The translations under genes and the position numbers were made by a program. Source: Macropodus opercularis (Eukaryota > Chordata > Actinopteri > Anabantiformes > Osphronemidae). From it: a stretch of DNA of 64,000 nucleotides. The stretch lies in NCBI GenBank assembly GCA_030770545.1, contig CM061109.1, positions 1,984,001-2,048,000 of the forward strand. The letters run 5' to 3'. Position 1 is the stretch's first letter. Each line of letters opens with the position of its first letter. A model generated the notes under the pieces. It was not told the origin of the DNA. It did not search any database and saw only the letters and a program-made list of their open reading frames with translations. Positions 24,011 through 35,997 of the stretch are shown piece by piece.

Positions 24011-25854
24011 GTGGCAGGTCTGAAAGGGGACTGAGTCAGTGGAGCTTGACTTCAGTTCTTTCCAAAAGACTGGTGTTAGGTTCAGGGTTGAATGTGTCTG
24101 AAAGAGCGGTTGCAGTAGGACTGAAGAGCTGGACAGAGAAGGGTGGACAGTGGAGTACTTTCATGTGGGAGGAGGATCACGTGGTGAAGTACACACCAGG
24201 GTGAGGATGGAGGTAAGCGCTCCCCAACTGTTTAGATCCTCCTTGACCTTTGAAAGGTCCACAAACTGGAACTCCCCCTTACCAGCCAACAACGTCCTTG
24301 TTTCTCCAGATATTTACTATTCAGACCTCTTCTGTCTGTGAAGAGGAGTTTGCCTTCTGGTAAACCCTTACAGTACAGCTTGTGATTTGTAGGGTGGATT
24401 GGGAAATAATCCAAACCCAGAAACACTTCATGTCGAAGAAAAGGGACCAAAACTATCTTTGTCTGTCCCCGGACTTCTCCTGGGGTGGAATCTTGTCGGT
24501 GCATCTTTTGGTTTGTTTTTATGTGTATGTTGTTAACCAACCTTCTCATCAGTTGCTAGTGTCTCCTCCCTAGTTTGTTCATTTGCCTCATTCTGAGTCA
24601 TTCCCATATCCCAGACCTCTAGCGCTTCATCAGTTCAGTAAGTAATCTTTACTTCAGGTATTTCGTGCTTAAAGCTTTTGTATTTCCAGCCTCTGCTGTG
24701 ATTTTTTTCATTTGTTGTTCCATAAAAGTTGTTTCTGTCACCACTCATGTCTGCATTTGGGTTCAGCCTTGGTCCAATTGGTTTGGGGCAAGGCTCGGGC
24801 AGTTCAAAGGGGTGTTCCTGCCAGCAAGAGCTGAGAAGACCCAGCATTGCCATAGTAAATGTGTAGCCACCTCGTTTAATGCGTTCCTGTTGCAGTGCCA
24901 TACCAGGTGGAGAAGGGATTATTGCCACAGCTTGCTGAGTGGGACAGGAGAGCATTCTGATGCGACGGTTACGATCACACGAATGCAGTGAAACCATCAT
25001 AAAACACGTTTTATTTGTTACTGTAGGTGTGCGAGTGTCATCATCTTAAATCAAGTCTGGCCTAAGACAGCATTTGAGGCTGAATCAGGTAAAGGTACGA
25101 CAAACTTGCTGGTGTGTACACACCACTTCCAGTTATACTGGTTGAAAACAAGATGGTGAAAATCTTAATGACAAACAAGCTGTAAACTGGCCTCAAAAGT
25201 GAAATAATTATATGTGTCTTATTATTATGAATTATTATTCTATAGTCCACCTTCTGTACTTTAGAGGTGAAACACAAATATATAAAGTTTCTGTGATTGA
25301 CGCGCCGTCTTCTGCTTGTACCCTGGAACTGTGTGACTGGTGCTAAAAATGGGAGTGCTCACTTCCAGGAAGCTTAGAGGATCTGGAGACTTCGAAGTGA
25401 TGAGATAAAGTGAACTCGCAAATTTAAAGGAGCGGGACGTCGCTGACTTCTCGTCCCAAACTACATCAGTATCCCCGTTTAGACTAAAGTCACGCATGGT
25501 GAAACTTTGGCTGAAGGGCCTTATCTACTGCATCAGCCTTTCAGAGTTACCTGTAGGCCACAATGTTTCTACCTTTGAGCATGTTAGCAACAATTCTATA
25601 TACGAGGCTAATAATAGAGCTTTGTCTGTGTGTGTGTTTGCAGGTCAGCTGGTCAGGTTTAGTTAGCGCCACTGTCTGAAGACCCTTTTGCCTGGTTATT
25701 TTGGCTTTGGCAGCTTGGTTCTGTGCACTGTAAATACTAGTCACCGGTGGTTGCGTTCATGAATGACACAAGGGCAACCGGATCAGCGGGGAGGTCACTC
25801 TGTGTGTTCTACTCTCCACTCTAGACGGAGGCATAACATTTCCTAGGTGACAGT
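24011..25854. other. Anonymous noncoding DNA
   Basis: Overlapping ORFs of 105-121 codons on both strands (24,232-25,000) lack recognisable motifs and overlap each other antisense. I found no support for a gene. Confidence 0.5.
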
Positions 25855-26014
25855 CTGCAGCTGTATCGCGCTTTTCTACCAAAAGCGCTTTGACATTCAC
25901 CCATTTGCATAAACTTGCCCTGTCTTGCCCAAGGACAGTTCAGCACATGACCAGGCGAGCCAGGAATCGAACCAGCGGCCCTAGCTCTACCTCTGAGCAA
26001 GCAGGCCAGGGCTA
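25855..26014 (-). mobile_element. Well-preserved tRNA-derived SINE
   Basis: Read on the minus strand, the head 'ttgctcagaggtagagct' (plus strand about 25,983-26,003) fits a pol III A box. GGTTCGATTCC (plus 25,963-25,973) is a perfect B box. The body follows as 'catgtgctgaactgtccttg' and 'ggcaagacagggc'. It ends in the hairpin GCGCTTTT-CTACC-AAAAGCGC (25,868-25,888) and 'gcgatacagctgcag'. This head-body-tail order is that of a tRNA-derived fish SINE. It is not a functional tRNA gene, because the acceptor stem and anticodon arm do not fold as a tRNA. Confidence 0.8.
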
Positions 26015-27118
26015 AGATGAAAATATTCCATTCATTGCACATTCAGCTGACACACACCAACAAAGGTTCTCATTGGCTCTGGCTGTGCTGTACGGGCTCT
26101 GTGGGTTTGACAGTACTTGACATATTGTTGCGGTTAAAGAAATACTGACTACACTGAATAGGCTTTGTTATCCTCCAGGTCCATTGTCATACTATTGAAA
26201 CTAGGAACAATGTGTTTTTGGTGACAGGGTGCTCACCTTGTACGATTGTGGGATCTTTTCTAGGTAGATGATCAAACTCGTTCATCGCAGAGCAGTAGAA
26301 ATTGTTGTTACTGTAATTATCACAGTTGGGATCTGACCATGTGCATGCGTTCTTGTGGGTCTGTGCGAGTTGCCTACCACTTGAACCTGCTTTTTGTTCT
26401 AATTGCAGCTTCTATGACTCTCTTCAGTGTAATAACATTTTTGCATACCTGCCTCTATCAAGAAAAAAAATTATAAACGTGCCTGTGTACTCATCTCTCC
26501 ACCTTCAGTCGGTTACGCTCCGCTGCAGAGTCAGAGGTCTAATTATGCAGTTGAGCATGAGAGTTTAATTTGCACTTTTCATTTGGAGTGATTGGCACTC
26601 GCATAACTTATGCTGAATGCTGTTTAACTAGCGGGAAGGCAGGAGGCAGCCACTAAGCTGTGCCACTTGACTCACCCTAGTTAGGCACGTTGCAGATACA
26701 TGTACAGTATTTTCACGTCCCTACTGTCCTGAATGTGGCGGAGTCAAAAGCCCTCTTGTTGAATGGAGCCCTGCTTTCAACCCACCATTACAGTCATATG
26801 CAACGCAAGCGCTGCGGTGATTACGTGTGTTTGTGTGTCTCATATTTTATGCGAGCGCTGGGAGAGACAGATATAAAATTCCCGACATTCCTGTTTTGAG
26901 AGCGAGGTGTTGGTGTGAGTTGGTGCAGATCTTAACACACAAGAAAAAAAAAAGCTATTTGATTAAAATGCATGAATAAAAAGTGTCACGCACACACACG
27001 TCTGCTACCACGCCTGGTTTTAACAGCACAAGAATTTGAGATACTTTTGAGAGGCTTTTTGTCACCACTTTGAATGATTCCACAGAGGATATTGAATATC
27101 ATTCTTATTATTAATGAA
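26015..27118. other. Anonymous noncoding DNA
   Basis: A short A-run near 26,943 and CA-rich bases near 26,990. No gene recognised. Confidence 0.5.
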
Positions 27119-27420
27119 CCCAGTGAAACGCTTGCATGCTTGTAGGCAGAGCTAGTTTCATAGTCACAGGGTTAATGACTTCAGTAATTTTTTTAACTGT
27201 AAGTAACCACATCATGTCTCCCACCTCGTAGCTCGGTGCTGCAGGCCTCTCCTTCGTTTGTCCCCTTAGCTGCAGCTGCTGCCGACCCCGCCTCGAAGTG
27301 GCACGACAACGCTGGATGAGGCCTCCTATAGCTGGTACCTGTAAGTAGCCTTGAACGCTAAACATACCAGGGCGAAAAAGGGCAGAGAGTTGTGGGCATC
27401 GTCTGCCCAGGAACCTTGCT
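27119..27420 (-). pseudogene. Ty3/gypsy integrase C-terminal fragment
   Basis: On the minus strand the window holds WADDAHNSL (27,383-27,409), the counterpart of the 'WAEYAHNSL' motif near the end of the integrase core. Downstream is an Arg/Gln-rich helix with RGRQQLQLRGQTKERPA and 'YEVGDMMWL' (27,185-27,310), matching the 'RRRRPAPxYxPGQxVWLS' linker. It ends with INPVTMKLALPTSMQ, matching the segment before the 'HPVFHVSxLKP' motif. Sequence between these motifs is missing or frameshifted, and no chromodomain, RT or LTR is visible. It ends abruptly at the telomere-type tract. Confidence 0.65.
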
Positions 27421-27425
27421 GGGGA

Positions 27426-27463
27426 CTAACCCTAACCCTAACCCTAACCCTAACCCTAACCCT
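27426..27463 (-). repeat. Interstitial telomere-type repeat (CCCTAA)n
   Basis: 38 bp, just over six uninterrupted units of CCCTAA on the plus strand (TTAGGG on the minus strand). It is flanked directly by 'ggggact' next to the gypsy integrase relic and by non-gypsy sequence on the other side. Far too short and internal to be a chromosome end. Confidence 0.95.
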
Positions 27464-28059
27464 GGCTAAAATCAGGTGAATCATTGACATTTTGAGACCC
27501 AGTCCTGTCAACACAAAATTGTCTGGCAGCATCAAGCAAATGCAGAAAAGGTCTTTCAGTCTGACACTGCTTTCACTTAAGCTGGGTCCATAGAGATTCT
27601 TCCCGGGTCCCGCAGAAACACAAGGACCCCAACCCAAAAAGCCAGAAAGCACAACTGATGTGAGTCATGTGAGGCCAACCAAGGTAAACCCAAACGAGAA
27701 ATTAAACACTAGCTTCTCCTGGTGGTTTCCTGATAGAGTCAAGATTCAATATTTTTATTGTCGTATGCAAGACAGAAACATGTTTCATACATTATTCTTT
27801 GATTGTCTTCTGTGAGACACTAGAGAGTTTTTGGCAATGTCTAGAGACAACCTCTCTGTAGCATATAGCTCAAACAAAGGTATTGAAACTACCAAGGGCC
27901 ACCTCCACAAAATGGCAGCCAACTAATAGATAGACCCAAATGCTAGACTCAAACTTGCCACCCAAAATAAGTGAATAATAATTAAGCACAATATTTTACA
28001 AAACAATGTAGAATAAGTGTACAATAATTCTAAACATGAAAATCTCTGCATAAGGCAAA
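27464..28059. other. Anonymous noncoding DNA
   Basis: Nothing recognised. The minus-strand ORF here only reads through the telomere-type tract (Arg-Val repeat). Confidence 0.5.
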
Positions 28060-28335
28060 CGAGACAGAAGAAAAGACGCTGACAAGGCGCGGCTTACATT
28101 CAACAATTCAACATCGGTCTGATGTAAAGCAAACAAGGTCGAGAAATGAACAAACGAACAAGGTTGTGAAACACAAGGTGAGAAGTCCTCATACGCTGTG
28201 AAACAGAGACTGTCTACGACTGATCGATGATGTGGCAGCAGACGAAAACCAGGAAGAGTGATGTCATAGTGTCCAAAGGTGAGTAAACTGAAGACGGCGT
28301 CTCTGCAGGCTGCAGGGCCAAACTGTCACGTCGAT
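28060..28335. repeat. Dispersed unclassified repeat (copy 2)
   Basis: 'gatgtggcagcagacg' and 'aaaaccaggaagag' match 34,400-34,470 and 40,045-40,065. The terminal 'gcagggccaaactgtcac' matches the ends of the copies at 10,600 and 40,110. Confidence 0.45.
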
Positions 28336-29696
28336 TTACTAACTGCAGTATTTTCACTCCTTGTGCCCCTTTGTTCACATGTCTTTCTCTACCAAGTGTT
28401 CAAGTCAGTAGAAAATAAGGCTCATTCTGCTCACTTTCAAAACTCCCTGATTTTGCTCCAGAGTGGGAGCTTTGTTAGATGACTGTACGATGTCTATAAT
28501 CTCACTGCCCTAAAAATGTCTCTGGCCCAGCCACTAAAGTAGATCTTTTTCTATTTATTGCCTCAGCTCCACTGCATGTATTCATCTGGAATCTATACCA
28601 CAGGTAGATGGCCTTGTGAATTATTAAATAAATCTGATCACAGAAATCATATCACAGTAAAGAATGTGAGCGGCTGTGGTTTGTCATAAAAGAGAAGAAA
28701 ACCAAAACCATATGATTGCATGAAGATGTCTCAAGACAGACAGAGCACTGTAGATAAGAAACCCTGCTCCTTTATTACGATGGAAAGATACATTACTCAT
28801 AAATGCAGATAAATTACTAATCAAAACAATTACTAATCTTCTTTGATGGCTGTGTGGGTTTTTTCAGGTTTCCTTTCACAGTCCAAATCAGACTTTAAGC
28901 TTGACTGGGGATTCTACTATATATTTTCTGCATTGCCCGTAGGTGTAAATGTGACAGTGAATGGTTGTCTGTGCCTGTTTATATGTGTGTGATGCACGGG
29001 CGAATCATTTTATATTGTTCTTATTTAACTTTGTTTCATTTGACCTTTGCCCTTCTCTTATGTCTATTTTTTCTTGTGCACATATTTATGTTTGCTCATC
29101 TCAAAAGCAGTTGTCTCATTTTTCCTTTTGTCTTTTCTCTGCCCAAATTGTTTATACAAACTCTCAGAGTGGAGCTTAAGCAAGGAGCAGGTCCCCTTGG
29201 TGTGGCCGATGTGTAGCCGAGCCCCTGGCTTGAACTTCCAGCGGGCCCGTGATCCTGTGACCCCCACCGTGTGTGAGGGCTTGAGTTCATACACTAGAAC
29301 TTACACGTCCTATTATAAGCTACCTGTCCTTGAGCTCTCTTCAGTTTTGCTGACATTGCTAATCCCTGACTGTACATTGTACTGTTAATGTGCATGTTCA
29401 GGTTGTACACACTTAACTGAGGGGCAAGCAACAGCTCAGTTTATGCATCAAAATGGAGTAAAAGTGCCAAACACAGAAAAGACAGCAGTGACTGAATGAG
29501 GGCATCCCGTTTCGCTCTCAGCTCTCTAGCCCAATCAAATCAATCTTGTTTTTTTTGCAGTTTGCTGCAAAGTGATCTACTGACACAAATTATAAAAGCT
29601 GGTAAGCTTCTATAGCAACACAAAAACAAGCCAAGCCCATAACCGCAAGCATTTGTCTAATGGCCCTCATCAGTTACCACTGTTTTAACGGCATGA
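28336..29696. other. Anonymous noncoding DNA
   Basis: A cluster of overlapping ORFs (28,961-29,388, all frames, up to 113 codons) reflects a T-rich strand. No domain or signal architecture is shared between frames, so no gene is called. Confidence 0.45.
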
Positions 29697-29778
29697 GTGC
29701 TTCAGATAGTCACTCAGTCAGCAGCAGTGGCTGTTACGTGCTTCAGATAGTCATCTAGTCAACAGCAGTGGCTGTAAC
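29697..29778 (+). repeat. 41-bp tandem duplication
   Basis: Two adjacent 41-bp units (29,697-29,737 and 29,738-29,778), each beginning 'gtgcttcagatagtca' and ending 'cagcagtggctgt.ac', differ at only a few bases. Confidence 0.9.
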
Positions 29779-32700
29779 TCTGTTTCTCATCATCGAGACC
29801 TGACCACAGAGAAAGTATTATCTACGCCATGTGTGCGACCGATCTTAAGCCTGTGCTGATGGATTTGGCGGAGAGCTCGATGGCTGCGTTTTAAACAGAT
29901 TCATATCGGGGTGATTGAAAGAGCTGGGGCTTTGGTAGGCAAGTGTTGGTGCTGTTATTGCTCATGGAAGGAGAGATGGCGACACTGGAGCTGCAGTGAT
30001 AGATGGAGAGGCTGGGATTTCCCTAAAGAAAAAGTAAGAGATGGGGGAAAGAAGAGCAAAGCAAGGGTGGAATTAAACTGAAACTTGTCTATATATGTGA
30101 GCAGTTGGCTTTAGTTTGCATGTGTGACATTTATTACAGATAAAATGGATTCGACACTAGATTCATATGTGTAGGGGAAAAAAAAAACAAGCACAAGTGA
30201 AGTGAGACGCTACTTTGCTTCTACCTAGTTTTTGTAATCGTAAATAAAAAGGATGGAGTTCCAGAAAGAGTTTCATATTTAGTTTATTTGTTTCCTTGTT
30301 GAGCTGCAAGATATAGCAAAGACTATTTAGATACACATAATGACTTTAAGTGACCCATGCATGCGTCACATTGCTTTCCCAGCAGCAGTAAGCAGCCTAC
30401 AGCTAGTAGTTAGTCATTTCTCTAACAAAGATGATACTGCTCCTATACCCGCTGTCCTGCAAAAGAAGGTTTACTGGCCTGGCGTGTTCACTTGGTCTCA
30501 TGTGACCAACATTACTGCAGGTTTATCCATGGCTCAGAGAAAAAAATATGAAATATGACTGCAGAGAAGACACTAGTCATAAATGAAGCCATCCACATTC
30601 TCATGCATGCATCAAAGATAAGCTGGGGTTACAATAGCTTTGTATAACAAAAGATCAACAGATATCATCATGTCATAGTTAATAGCTTTTCTTCCAGGAA
30701 CCCTTTAATAAGGGCAGCTGTAAGGACAAAAGGTGTGTAACAGTACAGTCTGTCTGATCACGACGGCTACTTAGATTTAAATACACCTCTGCTGCAGTAG
30801 CAGCATAGTGCAGGGAGGCGCTGAGGGAGGAATGTTGTAGCCTACAGAGTGAAGTGAAGCCAGCCTCCAGGATTAGTCCAACCAGGCTGAGACATACCCC
30901 AGGGGAGGACCACAGGGATGGAAGGAATGCTGTTTGTCCAAGTCTGCCATGGGACTGAATGTCCTCTAAGAGCGCTGCACACATCACTGGGCTGAAGAGA
31001 GAAAGGCAGAACTGAACCCATATACAAACAATCTATAATCCATTCAATCAATTACTGACAGAAACGTATCTTACTGTAAGGACTGAGCAGCCGATGTCGT
31101 GTGAGAGGCGTAAAAGAGGAACCATAGAAGCACCTTATCGATATCAGGTCGAGAAGGTTTTTCCCTTGCCCAGTTTATCTGCAGGCCAGATCAGAGCTGG
31201 TCCCTGACTTAGATAAGCCCTGTAAACACACGCTAAAGTGGCTCTGGCACTCAGTCACACACAGAACATGCCACACTGACAGATGCCATCTGCAGCGACG
31301 GTCTGAAGGTTTGCGTGTATGCGTGTGTGTGTGGCCAACATATGAATGTCTGTAGGAAGTGGGAATGTTTGTGTGAGTGGGCATTTATGTGTCTGCACGC
31401 GTGCGTGTCACTTCTTATTTGTTGTCGTTAAGTGTTTTCCCTCACCTCTATTTGCTGCTCTCCCCCAACATACCATCAGAGCCCTGACAAATACATCACT
31501 CTTTGTTCTTTATAGCCACAGATGAGGCGAGGTAAACAAAGGCTGCGAAGGAAAAAGCCATGTTTCTTATTTATGGTCAACAATTTTTCACGAGCTTTAG
31601 GAAAGGCTGCACTTGAAATATTGGAGAAGTCCCTTGCAGTGCCAGGCACATCAGGCCTTTTCCCTTTCATCTGCTGTACATAGCTCAGTGATGTCTAGTA
31701 TGTAGATGTGTGAATGGATTTTTCATCCTCAGCTCTGTCCCTTTTCTTCTCCACTGCTGTCAGGGCCTCTTGTCTGGCATCATGGTTGATGACAATCTGG
31801 CCTCTGTGTTTATCTTTCTGTCCTCTGTGGATAATGAGCATGGCACCGGCTCTGTACAGAAACTATAGGAGCACAGATACACGAGAAAAACACACTGACT
31901 GTGGGTCGCTGCGGTTATACCGAAAGGTTTTCTCAGGATAAAGTAGAATCCACAAAGAGGCCCTGCTCCTCTATGCACAAATTATTCTTCATAACTTTAA
32001 ACAGTTCACAGGTCTGACGTAGTGGAGCCCTAGTGGTCTTTGTCATGCTCTCTGTGGTGCTTTGAAGATTCTGATGATTTTCTTTTTTTGCTAGCAGAAA
32101 CTCTGTAGTGTAGTTAAATTAAGTGCTGGCATTTTATCTGACGTGACTTAACCAATTTGACCAAGAACCCTTTCAGTGTCTACTGAAGCAGCATGTCAAC
32201 ACAAGCCGTTGTTCATTTTTTGTCACACACAGTGTTAGAATGAACTAATCACTGACAACCAGACGTTATGACAAAGTTACATTTCAAAAATGAAAACGCA
32301 GGCAGCCGTTTATTTCCCAGACTGTTTATTCTGCCTCACACGAACATACCATACAACTGTAAAATAGAAAAGTGCTTGTAATAATAGGGTTTTCTTTGTT
32401 GCATGATATCTTCACTCATTCACTCATTTAGTACTAGTGTTATAGAAACGTCTACTGATCTAAATCAGCACATGTACTGACTTTAAGAACAGGCTGGTCC
32501 ACAGGATATTTTTAACCATAAGCTTTAAGAGGAATACGGTGCTTTGCTAGTGAAACAATGCTCCCCCCTCTGGTTTGGAACAATACAGGAGGAAGTGATG
32601 ACACGATTTCACCTCACATTAAGAAATGAACATCTATAATAGATCTGTTGACTAATGTATATGAAATCAGGATGAGCCTCATTATACTTCCACTTATGCT

Positions 32701-34299
32701 GCGTACATTCAATAGAACATGTAGAGCGATGTGTTTATGCTTGTATTTTTAAGAAAACCACTTGGATAACTAAATATTCTGACATATAAACAACAGTCTG
32801 ATTGTACCGATCTATTGTTTGGTGTTTGTGTGTGTTATATGCATGTGAGTGATTGGCAGTCTGTCCAGGCTTGTACCCGTCTCTCGCCCAAATGACAGCT
32901 GAAATAGGCTTGTTGGCTTTATCCTTACAGGGATAAAGCCATTGAAGATGAGTGAGGCAGTTATGCTGTTGAGCTTTTTAAATTTCAAAGAGTTCCTGTT
33001 GCATAAATGTTCTCTCTGCCTGCGCACGGGATACGTGCAGCCGAGTCCCGCTATGCTTTAGGCAAACTGATTATCTACGCTCTTGTGAACTGCATAACTT
33101 TATCTGAGTTAATACTAATTTAAAAGTGGTCAAAGATTGGTACTGCACTGACGTTTAAGCACAGTCTGTGACAGCAGCAGCCTAAAATCTAGTTTGCACT
33201 TCTCTCTGTTGTACAATTTTATTCCTAATTACTTTAATCAGATCTGCTTTTAGACGGTCCTTGTCTCTGAGGTTACACACATTCAATTCACGTTCAGTTT
33301 TTTCAGGCTTTTTTTGTGCATATAGTAATTAGCTGAATTTCAGCAATTATGCAAAGAAAAAGTTAGAAGTGGCACATCTGTGAAGGCTTTTAGCTGGGTA
33401 ACATTTTAAAACAAAGGCTTCAAAAATAGAAGGAAGAGCAAGCTGAGAGATGGAATTTCTCCTCCTCCATCTCGGAGGCTGTTATTTCAGCTCCCGCTCA
33501 CTCCTTCCATCTCCCCCTCCCTCTCTGTCACTTTTCACCAGATATTGTTCTCAGTGGGCAGATTTTTCTTTCTTCCTCCTCAGACACAATAAAGTAGTGA
33601 ACAGTAATATCCCCAACACAGCTTCAGCGAGACAAAGAATCCCTGTGAAAAGTGAGAGATACCTCCCTGCTCCTACAATGGCCACTGTTCACTGCTTGCT
33701 GAGACTAATACTGAGGTCAAGTGGTTGATAGGTGCTCTTCAAATAATGTCTGAAGTCTGTTTGGCAAACCCGTTCCCTCAGGCCTCACCCAGAGAAAGCC
33801 TCAGATACTCCATCCCCTCCATCCAAACTGCAACGGTTCAAGAGAAAAGCTGTAAAATAAATTTGCTGATCAGTGACATCAGTTCAAGTTAATGTGTCTA
33901 CATGACATTTCCTGTACCGCAGATCCAAACACCACGGATCTAAAGCTAAATACTGACGTACAGTTCAAAGAGCAAAGACACTGGCCAGACACTTCCTTCT
34001 TCAAGACGATGTTTCACTGAGCATTCGTTTACACTTAGAGTAGCTCTGTGATTCATAGACATGATGTGTTTCAGTTTCTGTCCTCATTAACCTCTTCTAC
34101 GCTCTACACTTATCTAAGGAGGACATAATAAATAAAATAAAACCAATAATGTTTCCACCAATTCCGAAATTCAAATGCGGTTGATACTGTATGTTTTGCA
34201 CAAAAGTAGAGTTAAGATAAGTGAAACGTTCGGTCTGCTACACACGTATTAATCACAGAATTGTAGCTCAAAGATGGACAAAACTTGCGCCGCTTACTG
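29779..34299. other. Anonymous noncoding DNA
   Basis: About 4.5 kb with one SINE tail (listed separately). ORFs of 60-102 codons show no recognisable domains. Confidence 0.45.
32850..32955 (+). mobile_element. SINE tail, truncated copy
   Basis: 'ggcagtctgtccaggc', 'tacccgtctctcgcccaaat' and 'gacagctgaaataggct' match the 3' body shared by the fish SINEs in this window. A perfect 10-bp stem GGCTTTATCC/GGATAAAGCC with a 6-nt loop (32,915-32,940) replaces the usual 'gacccttacaaggataag' end. Confidence 0.6.
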
Positions 34300-34510
34300 T
34301 TCAGACTAACAACCCTACACAACATAGCGGTGAGGACCAACACAAGTAGTGGTGGTGCTGGAGGAGTCCTTAGACATGGTAAGCAGGTCCAGGTATATAT
34401 GATAGTTCATGATTACGTGGCAGCAGCAGACGAAAGCCATATGGTGTCAGGATGAGCACGACCAGACTGAGTAAACTACCCAACACAGAGGGCGACCACA
34501 GCAGCTGTTT
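34300..34510. repeat. Dispersed unclassified repeat (copy 3, diverged)
   Basis: 'attacgtggcagcagcagac', 'gaaagcca' and 'gagtaaact' align in order with 28,225-28,290. The weakest member of the family. Confidence 0.35.
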
Positions 34511-35880
34511 GCATCAAATTCATATTGAAAAGGTACCTGTTGTCGGGCGTGTGTGCTCCGAATGACTACGCTTTCAGCTTAAACCCAGAAAATACAATGG
34601 TGACTTATTTTTCTTAAAGTGTAGCCTTCAGTCAGCAAACAAGGCTTTAGCAAAGCCCTTGAGGGATAACGGGAAGAACTGTGCAAACATGCTGCGTATG
34701 ATGTTGTCTCTAATGGACTGTTGCACATAAGGTGAGATTAAAGGATTTGATCGCATGTAAATTGGCCTTTGAACTAATTCAAATGATTTGGGACCTGACA
34801 AGAGCATTATTAAAAGATAACTCAAATCTCTGGACCTTTTTGTGAGGCTCGGTAGTGTGAACATTAATGACACTGATACTTAGAGGGAAGCAGAAGGTTC
34901 CAGCTCCATCTCATCTATTTGTTCTGTTCTTCCCTTCCTTTCTCCTTGCACTCACACTGATTGTCTGCTGGTGTGTGAATGTTGCGATTGTTTCCACTTT
35001 TCACCAACAGTTTGATCACAGCGGCGGCGAGGCTGGGACTAATGGAGAGACAGATACGCTGATGTGTACAGCCTCTATGCGATCAGCAGGTTTTAGAGGA
35101 ATGTCCAGGATTGCTGTTGTACTGGCTGAATAGGCTTTGGCTGATGGGGGGAAGGGTGAAGAAAATCCATGAAAACCCTGGTGGGCATCAGTGTGACATT
35201 AGTACTAAGACAATTCCTGTGCACAAACCATGTCTGGGAAATCAATGCGGATGAGCCTTAATCAATCTAATGAGGTGGATGTTCCCCAATGTGCATACGT
35301 AGGTGATCGGTGTGGGTGACAGTCACTGTAATGTAGCTTTGCAATTTAAATTGCAAAACATGCATCACAGACACAACATTTGTTGAACTCACAGTGAGCA
35401 ATGAAGAATTAGACTGAATCTCAAAACTGGCTCTGACGTTTCTAAGGTAACATTACGCTAACATGACTACTTTGATGCCACCATGCAAGAGAGAACCTGA
35501 ATGTGGAACTTTGCCTGTGTCAACTGGGAAACGAGGATGAAATGAGAATAGAAATACAATGTTAAAAAGGAAAATCCCAAGTACTGAGACTTTCCCTCAA
35601 AAAAACAACTTGTTTCCCAGCAACGTTGCTGTCTGCTTAACATCCAAGTCGATCACCAGGCCCATGGGACTAATCTGCATGGCCACGGGTTAAGGGGTCA
35701 AACACTGGGTCCTGCTCCCGAACCTCCTGAATGAAATTGCTTCACTTTCCCCCTTGCATTTCACAGCACCTACTGCAGCTCCGTGGTGCCTTAATTACTC
35801 TTCCAGCACTTGGCTCTCTGCCGCTCTCTGTGAGTGAGGCGGCGTGTGAGAGTGTACGTGGTGAGACTGGCGTTTTGGCC
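34511..35880. other. Anonymous noncoding DNA
   Basis: No gene or transposon recognised. The last few hundred bases before 36,000 may belong to the LINE's 5' UTR. Confidence 0.45.
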
Positions 35881-35997
35881 GTTTTTGTTCTTCCACACGT
35901 TGCTTTTTTCCTCATACTGTTTCCATTTGGTTCAGTTTTGATTCAGTGCTGGTGTTTTCTGTGGGGTTTCGGTGGCTTTTTGGTGTAGTTGTTCGGC

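Noticed and set aside
25855..26014. Possible tRNA gene from perfect B box
   Set aside because: Acceptor stem and anticodon arm cannot be formed, and the body and tail are those of a SINE.
27426..27463. Chromosome-end telomere
   Set aside because: Only 38 bp and flanked on both sides by long ordinary sequence.
29697..29778. CRISPR-like repeats
   Set aside because: Only two directly abutting units without spacers, in a vertebrate genome.
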